Below the pieces are notes generated by a model, which was given only the letters and a program-made list of their open reading frames with translations, was not told the DNA's origin and did no database searches. A DNA stretch of 10,323 nucleotides from Thalassiosira profunda. Lineage: Eukaryota; Bacillariophyta; Thalassiosirophyceae; Thalassiosirales; Thalassiosiraceae. A program made the position numbers and the translations under genes. Location: assembly GCA_036939355.1 (NCBI GenBank), contig JALLAP010001646.1, positions 1 to 10,323 on the forward strand. The letters are read 5' to 3'. This document shows, one piece after another, positions 1 through 6,499 of the stretch. How positions within the stretch are numbered: the stretch's first letter is position 1; each line of letters begins with the position of its first letter.

Positions 1-265
1 CTCCATCACGCGTCAATCCTCCCCGTTCCATCGCCACACACCAAAAACCCCAGCTTGGAATTTGGCTGGAAATAGGCAAACAACGGAAGGCACTTGGGAC
101 TTTGGAGCCCATCGAGCAAGGCATGCCTGTTAATTGTAGCGTGTTGTTTGGAAGTGGGCATGATTTGACCTGCACTACATTGATGGTGTATTTGTAGCTT
201 CTTGTGGTTTTCTTTATCATCGAACTACATTCCTTACACCACTTTGAAACGAATACCTTTGTACA
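1..265. other. Non-coding stretch downstream of gene 1
   Basis: No convincing coding region is seen on either strand. The stretch is more AT-rich than the genes and lies just past the stop of the minus-strand gene ending at 266, so it probably holds that gene's 3' UTR and intergenic sequence. No AATAAA is seen on the minus strand here. I read the minus-strand frames for a continuation of gene 1, such as a subtilase catalytic domain, and saw none. An intron running off the window edge cannot be excluded. Confidence 0.5.
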
Positions 266-1573
266 TCACAATGTGTCCAGCTTCTGTGCGACATTCCAGC
301 CATGGTAGATAGGAAAGTTGGCCTTCACAGACAGCACGTATGGATGCGTAGACAGAGCTGCAATCAATGATATCACGCATGCTGGATTCGCTGCCGAGCT
401 TTCATACTCCTGTGGCGGGGGCCCGTCGGCTGGGTTCAGGACCAGATCGTAGCCGTAGTATCCCGCCCGAGGCTTGACAAAGAGAACGGAGAACATCTCG
501 CTGCAGGCGTGCTCGGATTCGATCCCTCTCTTGAGGGCATCGCGCCAGAACTTTATCCGAGGGTTGTCACTGCCACCACTGTTGATGTTGACCAGAGATG
601 ATGTGAGCGAGAACATGTCAGAGAGAGCTGGGACGCCCACCAATGACTCCTCCACCAGGTACCCTTCCGCCTCCGCTTTGTCCATCGACCGGAGCCACCC
701 AACTTCACCCATGTCTTGGATGTCGCCCATCATGCCATTTACCACGTCCAGCAGTTCCGACTCTTCTTTCAGACCTCCTCCTCCCAGACCAGGGACAAAG
801 TCCACCACTAGTATCCGTTCCCAGTGAGCGATTGCCTCCGTTTCATTGCTGATTGAACCCTGCTCGGCCATCTGCTCCACGAAGGGCACGGACCAGCCCT
901 GGCTCGATACCTCGTCGATTGTCCCTGCGTGTATCTTTGCGATATCCAACAGCGGAACAGCCACCAGACCTGGGTTTCCTTCGACGTTCTCCTGGACCTG
1001 CCATGCAGGTACAGTCAGTATGACGCACGTCTCGTCGCGCGACGACGAGACCGTTAGGCCGTCGTAGTACTGCTTGTCAAACAAAGCGACCATGTCTTCC
1101 ACGCTACCGACACTATTATCATAACCGTCCTGCCCTCTACGCGTGCATACGAGAAACGGGAACAGGTGCGCCTCGTCCGGATTCGGCGTCACCGTCAAAC
1201 CGCCGCGCTCCTTCCTTTGTATTGTCCGAGCTGCATTCCAAGCGTACCGCATAAGCTGATCCCACGCATGCTCTGCAAATACCGACGCGTCATGCGAAGA
1301 GGAAACGGATCGTGGATGCTCGTGCTCTGCTTGATACGCAATCCTTCTTCTCACGTTTGATCTCCGCTTCGTATGCATCTCCCGCTCTGCCGCCGGGGCT
1401 TCGTCGTGAACGACGCTCCTCGATCCTGCTTCCATCTTTTCAAGCTCGCCTTCGAGGCTGGTCCGCAGCACCCTCTGGAAGTCAGAGAGGGTCACCCCAC
1501 CTTCTTCGGCGGTAGCAAATTGCAACGCGCTTAGCGCCGCGATGGCCACCAAGTTGCTCTTCTCCGGCCTCAT
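266..1573 (-). CDS. Secreted protein of unknown function, subtilase-propeptide-like C-terminus
   Basis: The protein has 435 residues, with ATG at 1573-1571 and TGA at 268-266. No in-frame ATG lies between this start and the upstream in-frame stop. Residues 1-22 form a signal peptide (basic n-region, hydrophobic core, ATA cleavage site). Glu follows the cleavage site, not Phe, which suggests the secretory route and not the plastid. Residues 50-90 are basic and probably disordered. Two alpha/beta-looking blocks follow, at about 136-260 and 340-430. Four cysteines (C143, C183, C357, C399) could form two disulfides, and N243 is in an NET sequon. The end (C399, then HPYVLSV, then WNVA) resembles the terminal strand pattern of subtilase (S8) propeptides, with Cys, a hydrophobic helix, hPxVxxV and N-x-A. 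No catalytic Asp/His/Ser domain follows, because the stop comes at once. The family is not recognised and the propeptide link is an inference from motif shape. The gene shares a divergent upstream region with the GST-like gene. Confidence 0.82.
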   Translation of the reverse strand: MRPEKSNLVAIAALSALQFATAEEGGVTLSDFQRVLRTSLEGELEKMEAGSRSVVHDEAPAAEREMHTKRRSNVRRRIAYQAEHEHPRSVSSSHDASVFAEHAWDQLMRYAWNAARTIQRKERGGLTVTPNPDEAHLFPFLVCTRRGQDGYDNSVGSVEDMVALFDKQYYDGLTVSSSRDETCVILTVPAWQVQENVEGNPGLVAVPLLDIAKIHAGTIDEVSSQGWSVPFVEQMAEQGSISNETEAIAHWERILVVDFVPGLGGGGLKEESELLDVVNGMMGDIQDMGEVGWLRSMDKAEAEGYLVEESLVGVPALSDMFSLTSSLVNINSGGSDNPRIKFWRDALKRGIESEHACSEMFSVLFVKPRAGYYGYDLVLNPADGPPPQEYESSAANPACVISLIAALSTHPYVLSVKANFPIYHGWNVAQKLDTL

Positions 1574-1919
1574 CTTCTTCGTGGCACGTGATGTGTTCGG
1601 TGCTGCACTTGTTTTTGGCGGCGCCGAGAGGAGCCCTCAAACCTCTGCACGTTATCGTGCAAAGTGAGACAAGAACCCCGACGCCACTGCCCTTTCACAA
1701 GACGGACGCTCACGGCCGCTCATCGACCCCTCGACGCCGCCGGCGCAAGGAGGTGCAACGCGTTGAACATTGGGGTGCGCGTTGGAGGCAAATTTTCAGG
1801 ACGGATGCGACATAAAAGGTACTAAAGGTATCTTTTACACTCCCGCCACTTCCTCGCCTCGCTCCTCTCGGCTCGGCTCAATTTTTGTATGAGTAGCTTG
1901 CGTCACTCTCCTGCCAAAC
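1574..1919. promoter_or_regulatory. Divergent promoter region between gene 1 and gene 2
   Basis: This 346-bp gap separates two start codons that face away from each other, so it should carry promoters for both. On the plus side there is an inverted CCAAT box (ATTGG, 1769-1773) about 40 bp before a TATA-like ATAAAAG (1812-1818). A pyrimidine-rich leader then runs up to the ATG at 1920, which has A at -3. On the gene 1 side, a palindromic CACGTG E/G-box (1585-1590) lies 11 bp before the start, but no clear TATA box is seen. These are motif matches only, and transcription starts are unknown. Confidence 0.5.
1812..1837 (+). promoter_or_regulatory. TATA-like box within an imperfect inverted repeat
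   Basis: ATAAAAG at 1812-1818 is a plausible TATA box about 100 bp upstream of the ATG at 1920. It overlaps an inverted repeat in which TAAAAGGTAC (1813-1822) pairs with GTATCTTTTA (1828-1837) across a 5-bp spacer, with 9 of 10 positions matching. The element could be the core promoter of the GST-like gene or a dimer-binding operator. This is inferred from sequence alone. Confidence 0.4.
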
Positions 1920-2179
1920 ATGCGGTTGCCGCCCTACTACGCCCTGCTCCTGCTGCGGCTGCCGGTGGACTCCTCCGCGTTCCAGTCTTCGTCGGGCGCA
2001 GGGCGGCCGCCGACGGCTGCGTCCGGGAAGCTCTTTACTTCAAGCACGGCGATGTTTCAGACGAATCCTCTGCAATCCATTTTCGGCAACGTCGTCGCGT
2101 CATCCATTTCAAATATCCAGCAGCAGGGGATGACGACCCTGTCCCCCGAGCGGATGGCCGAATTGCAAGCGGTGACTAA
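1889..2179 (+). promoter_or_regulatory. Upstream overlapping ORF in the leader of gene 2
   Basis: An ATG at 1889, 31 bp before the main ATG at 1920 and in another frame, opens a 96-codon ORF that overlaps the start of gene 2. Its context is weak (T at -3), whereas the main ATG has A at -3, so leaky scanning is plausible if the mRNA starts upstream of 1889. The encoded peptide looks like an out-of-frame reading of the targeting region and is probably not a functional protein. It may reduce translation of gene 2. Confidence 0.3.
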
Positions 2180-3603
2180 TCAAGTTCTGGCGTCGCACGA
2201 TATTGGTTCGTGGGATGATATCCGCTCCTCATTGGAATCCAAGCAAACGCCCGAAGAGAGAAGCTTTCGTGCTAACTTGGAGAAGGGATACGGCAAGCCT
2301 TCCCCGCTGCACAAGCTGCGGCTGTTCGACGAGTCCAACGACGAGAAGAACGTCAGGGTGACCTTGTTCAGGGACAGTGCATCGTGGTGCCCGTACTGCC
2401 AGAAAGTTTGGACGATGCTCGAGCAGAAGCGAATTCCCTATCGCGTGGAGAAGATCAACATGCGGTGCTACGGGGACAAACCCGCGTCCTTCACCCGCAT
2501 GCAGCCCAGCGGCGCCATTCCAGTGGCCATCATCGACGGCGTGACGTACAACCAATCCAATGATATCATGTTTGCTCTGGAAGAAGCGTTCCCTGATCAT
2601 GAGGCGCTTGTCCCCACCGACCCCGGGCTTCGGGCGAAGGCGCAGGAGTTGCTTCGATTGGAACGCACCCTATTCTCGGCGTGGATGTCCTGGCTCACTT
2701 CTGGAGACAGTCCCAATGGCAGACTTCGTGGCAACTTTGTCTCTGTGTTGAACGATGTGGAGGCAGAACTGTCGGCCACAAAGGGAGGGTTCTTTCTCGG
2801 AAATAAGGTCTCCATTGTGGACATGATGTTTCTTCCCTTTCTTGAAAGGATGGCCGCCTCGATGCTGTACTTCAAGGGTTTCCAGATTCGCGTGGCTCCC
2901 GGCGAGAAGACCGACTTCCCAGCCGTGAATCGTTGGTTTGACGCAATGGAAACGCTTGAGTCCTACCAATTGACGAAGAGCGATTACTTTACGCATTGCT
3001 GGGACTTGCCACCTCAACTTGGTGGGTGTGTGACTGAGGCTGGTAGCCAACCCTACCAAAACGCAATCGATGGGGGCAGCTGGCACCTGCCGCTCACTCC
3101 GGATAAGCTGGAGCCGGAATGGAGTTGGGCCGGAGATGAGGATGCTGCCAAGCGCGAGGCGGTGGAACGCGTGTCAGCGAACCACGAAAAAATTGTGGCA
3201 TTTGCGTCAAGGGGAGCGGGCAAAGAAGGATTTCCGCACTATGGCGCTCCTCTGGCGGATCCAAACGCTGTCCCCAACGAGGAGGTTCAACCCTTTGTTG
3301 ATGCATCGCTNCTATGGCGCTCCTCTGGCGGATCCAAACGCTGTCCCCAACGAGGAGGTTCAACCCTTTGTTGATGCATCGCTGAAAATTGTTCTCCAAA
3401 AGCTGCTTGGGTCAAACTGCGACGAAGCAATGAAGGAATTGACATCCTCACTGAAAAATGAAGGGGGTGAAGAGTTGGTTGAGAATGTTGCCACAAGTCT
3501 GGGTTATTTGAGGGACCGGGTCGGAGTACCGAGAGATATGAGGTTGCCGGCAGCGCGGCAGTTGCGAGCTCATCTGAATTGGGCGATTGATGAGTGTAAT
3601 TAA
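1920..3603 (+). CDS. Plastid-targeted glutaredoxin/GST-fold protein with CPYC site
   Basis: After removal of the 73-bp assembly duplication at 3311, the gene reads as one exon of 536 residues (ATG 1920, TAA 3601-3603). Residues 1-20 are a signal peptide ending SSA, followed by Phe21, and residues 21-45 are Ser/Thr/Ala/basic-rich, as in diatom plastid transit peptides. Residues 146-222 form a thioredoxin/glutaredoxin fold with the dithiol CPYC at 157-160 and a probable cis-Pro at 201 (SGAIPV). Residues 235-345 match a helical GST C-terminal domain (LERTLFSAW; GGFFLGNKVSIVDM). A third, mainly helical block (about 400-536, including YLRDRVGVPRDM) is conserved-looking and extends beyond ordinary GSTs. 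Plant and algal plastid thioredoxin/GST-like proteins such as Arabidopsis At4g10000 look similar from memory. The likely role is glutathione- or thiol-dependent redox chemistry in the plastid, with unknown substrate. As printed, the frame breaks at 3311 and falsely ends at 3374. Confidence 0.88.
3239..3383. repeat. 72-bp perfect duplication flanking a single N (assembly artefact)
   Basis: Bases 3239-3310 and 3312-3383 are identical 72-bp copies separated by N3311. The extra 73 bp (72 plus N) shifts the frame by one. Deleting one copy and the N gives a continuous frame into the conserved C-terminus of gene 2, ending at 3603. This is what results when two contigs sharing an end overlap are placed side by side instead of merged. 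A real tandem duplication with an ambiguous base between the copies is much less likely. Confidence 0.93.
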
Positions 3604-3615
3604 TATCGTGCTAGC

Positions 3616-3635
3616 TGAGTTGAAGCGTCAACTCA
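3616..3635. terminator. Perfect hairpin between convergent stop codons
   Basis: TGAGTTGA (3616-3623) and TCAACTCA (3628-3635) are perfect inverted copies around the 4-base loop AGCG. The hairpin begins 13 bp after the TAA of the GST-like gene and includes the minus-strand TGA (3635-3633) of the Omp85 gene. Only 29 bp separate the two stops, so the element lies in the 3' end of both transcripts. A role in 3'-end formation or transcript collision is an inference, and a chance palindrome is possible. Confidence 0.4.
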
Positions 3636-6150
3636 TTGTCCAATGCCAAAGAACAGCCCCTTTGATCCATGCTCGGTGATGCAAGCGTCGACTTTGAGCG
3701 GAAGTCCTTGCACAACTTGCCTCAGACCAATCCCAACGCTGGAGTGACGGAAAGGCTTGCCGTATGATGTTGCTTCCGCTTCCTCTTTCGAAAGCAGAGC
3801 CGACGAAGTTGGCTGAGCCTGGGCAAAGCACCAATCACCAAACATCACGAATGTTCCACCGCCCCTTTGTTTCGTAAGGCGCTCGAACGGGATGCGAACC
3901 TCCGCTGTGCCCGAAACTGACTTCGCCAAGGCGATGGGCGGTCTGAATTGATCCCTATCGCCGCCACGCACAAACTGCTTGAAAGATTGCAGTGAACTCT
4001 GTGGCTCCTTTTTCTGTGCCTTTGCTGGTTCATGCAAGGTTGGATATTGACTGTAGTTGTATCGGTACCCTCTGATCCGAGAAGCCACCCCCAATGAAAT
4101 AGCCTCGTGCCGAGGCAGATTTCTCGACGACGCGGACACCACGTTGCGCACAGCAAGCTCGGCCGAAGGCAAAGACCCTTCTTCATTGAGTGGCAACACA
4201 AGCTGCGAAGTGACAGTCCCCGATCCATACGGAAGGGTATTTCCAGATTCTCCCGACTGACTGCCAGCATTCCATCTCCTTCCGGACGACACAGTAGCAG
4301 AAATGGCCGAGTGAAGAGACCGCAATCTATGCTGATATGGGCCAATGTCCGCAGACATGCTAGCCATGCATTGAGCGCGGTCGTTCTTTGAGAATGGGTC
4401 TACTCGCTCCAGTCTCGCCGACAGAGATTGTGGCAAGAAAGACGTCTTGGCTTTCGAAGGAAGTCTCAGCCTCATTGTTGCACCCGTTCGAAGCGGAGCG
4501 TCTCCCTCACTTGGCTCAGANGGCTTTCGAAGGAAGTCTCAGCCTCATTGTTGCACCCGTTCGAAGCGGAGCGTCTCCCTCACTTGGCTCAGATTCTTCT
4601 TCTTCGGAATCCTCTTCTTTGACTGGTGTAGCAGCAGTCTGGCCTTTCGTTCCACCAACACCCACACAATCGCGGAACACATCCACGTCGTACCCAGCTC
4701 CACTGCCACTCAAATAGTCGTCTTTGATGCTCATCCTCCAATTCAAAGGTCCGCCTTTGACACCTCGATTCCAGTTCACCAAACCGGCATCCTCTTTCAC
4801 GCCCCGGTTTGCCCCCTTTCTAACGTTCAGTACAGCAACCTCGCCGCCGCCAAAGGCGTTGGCATGCTTCACGTCCAATTCGCCCTCCCACTGATCCGAA
4901 TACAACGATTTGGTGACCCCGTATTCAAGCGATGCATAAGGTTTGTTCTCAGTGGCAAGGATGTCGAGCTCGACTGTGTTTCCTTCGGGCGACGTTGGCA
5001 CTGGACGAATCGCGTGAATGGTTGAGAAGATTGCAGACTTTCCTCCGCCTTTGCAACTCCCGCCTAACATGCCACTCCCGGGGAGCACAGAAAGGTGCGA
5101 CCAAAGGTCCGGAAAGATGCAAAAGTGAGACCCCGGCGTGAGGTTCACCATCCGCGCAATCTTCGAAGCACGGGTGCGCCCAGAGGTGGTTTTGTACGCT
5201 GTTTGGCCGGTCTCGTCTGCGGCATCTTTGCTGTCAATTTTCTCCACAAACCCAATGTGCACTGGCGATGAACCCCCTTTGCCACTGTGCGCCAGTTTCA
5301 CCTCTCTGACCTTTAATTCGACGTGGCCTTCTTCGTCATCTCCGCCCGGAACCAGAGTTGCGCCTGTGACACTATTCATAACGTAGCCCTGCTGCAAATA
5401 CTGTCGATTGATCATCTTGGCGGTAGCTTCCAAGGATTCTGGAGTCAGCGTTCCTCCAATCAAGTTAGATTCTTGCGCACACTGAGTGACAACGTCCGCA
5501 GGAAGGAGATCCGAGCCGGGGGCAGAAACGGATTGGACTTTGGTGGACGTCAAAAGTTGTTGTTGCTCCTTCAACTTTGCTTCGTCCGATTGGCCGTCGG
5601 TAGATTTCTTGAATGGATTTGCAGGAATGGCTTTGGACAGCGCCGACCCAGCCACCCGGAGCGGCCCAAACACCACCGTCTGCACGGAATCCAATGCATC
5701 GTTGATGGATGCCCCAAAAGATTTCTTGGCACCGTCGCTGCTTTTGGCTGGAGACTCTTTGGTTGCGACGCCGCCTCCCCCGCGTGGAGTATCAGTCGAT
5801 ACATGCGCATCCATGATGCCTCGTTTTGCATCCATCCTGCTGCTGTCAGTGCCATCAACGGGAGTTGTCTCGTCTTCCGGGACCGCCGACATCCAGTAGA
5901 GACCAGCTAAATTGCAAGCAATTCCATCCTCGCCACCGCTGTCATCTCCATCCCGGTAATGCCACGTAGGCCGCCTCGGGTATTTGCCGCCCCCGCCACC
6001 GTCGCATCCACCGTTGATGTGACTTGATGGCCGAGCAAGGGGGATGCGCGGGAGGGAGAAGGCGTCGCATCCTAGACCCAACGAAGCCGCGACGACGGCG
6101 GCTGCAGCCAAACCTCGCATGTCAGAAGAAGCGGTTAGAGCCCGCACCAT
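3633..6150 (-). CDS. Plastid Omp85/Toc75-like outer-membrane beta-barrel protein
   Basis: With the 73-bp artefact at 4521 removed, the gene encodes 814 residues from ATG 6150-6148 to TGA 3635-3633. This start, or ATG 6120-6118 (804 residues), places a signal peptide (MRGLAAAA core, LGCDA|F) at the N-terminus with a diatom-type plastid-targeting Phe. The longest frame starts at 6393, but its first 81 residues are low-complexity and would bury the signal. Two POTRA-like units lie at about 229-286 (GGTLTPESLEATAKMI, QQGY, GHVELKVREV) and 326-399. The barrel starts near 403 (NKPYASLEYG). The loop-6 motif appears as IRGYRY (668-673), and the C-terminus has GTFVMFGDW, VGIGLR and the terminal FFGIGQ typical of Omp85 proteins. 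Such proteins insert or translocate proteins at the plastid outer membrane (Toc75/OEP80 in plants; Omp85 in diatom plastids). An acidic insert at 510-526 is unusual. The gene is divergent from gene 4 and convergent with gene 2. Confidence 0.9.
4449..4593. repeat. Second 72-bp perfect duplication flanking a single N (assembly artefact)
   Basis: Bases 4449-4520 and 4522-4593 are identical 72-bp copies around N4521. As printed, the Omp85 frame meets a false stop at 4518-4516. Removing one copy plus N gives a continuous reading from the N-terminal part through MRLRLPSKA into the barrel C-terminus. The copy length equals that at 3311, which points to one assembly-software cause. Confidence 0.93.
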
Positions 6151-6499
6151 TGCCGCTGCGCCACCGGACCCTCTGCGCTGCGCAACCCGCCCCGCCGGCG
6201 AGGTCAGTGTTGGTGTTGGGTGTTGTAATTGTGTGTGTTGTTGCAACTTTGCGACTCCATCGGCTGCGACTGGGGGATAGTCTCTGGGTCGTGCGCCGCG
6301 CCGCCCGTCATTTATTTTTCTGCGTGGTCCAGGTCCACCCGATCCATCCCCGACGCCGGCCTGCCCCACACCAGCTGCCCCACACGACCTCATAGGCGGG
6401 GCACCAGGGCGGAGGAGAGGTTAACTTGAGCGGTATTGGGAGGTGGTGGCGGAGAGCAGCAGAAACGGTGCCGTTAGCCCTGCTTCAATTAGCGGCGCC
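6151..6499. promoter_or_regulatory. Divergent promoter region between the Omp85 gene and gene 4
   Basis: This is a 349-bp gap between opposite start codons. It includes a TG-rich tract on the plus strand (about 6203-6245, CA-rich as the minus-strand leader), an 8-bp palindrome GTTGCAAC (6240-6247), an AT-rich island TTTATTTTT (6311-6319) that could act as a TATA-like element, and an inverted CCAAT box ATTGG (6435-6439) 60 bp before the ATG at 6500. The AT-rich island lying upstream of 6150 supports the short Omp85 start over the one at 6393. The motifs are suggestive only. Confidence 0.42.

Noticed and set aside
850..1020. Mobile element, CRISPR array, tRNA or rRNA anywhere in the window
   Set aside because: I looked across the window for terminal repeats, regularly spaced direct repeats, tRNA-like arms and rRNA-like sequence and saw none. 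The coordinates given are only a representative stretch within gene 1.
3239..3383. Real tandem duplication in gene 2
   Set aside because: The copies are perfectly identical, separated by an N, break the frame, and have the same 72-bp length as the pair at 4521. An assembly cause explains all of this.
5323..5910. Plus-strand ORF of 195 codons within the Omp85 gene
   Set aside because: It is antisense to a well-supported POTRA and targeting region and has no recognisable motif. The first codon is not a good start.
6151..6393. N-terminal 81-residue extension of the Omp85 gene
   Set aside because: It is Gly/Arg/Gln-rich, would place the plastid signal peptide internally, and covers the likely promoter. 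It is treated as non-coding upstream sequence.
6443..6499. Upstream start for gene 4
   Set aside because: The codon at 6443 is GTG, not expected as a nuclear start in a eukaryote. The first ATG is at 6500.
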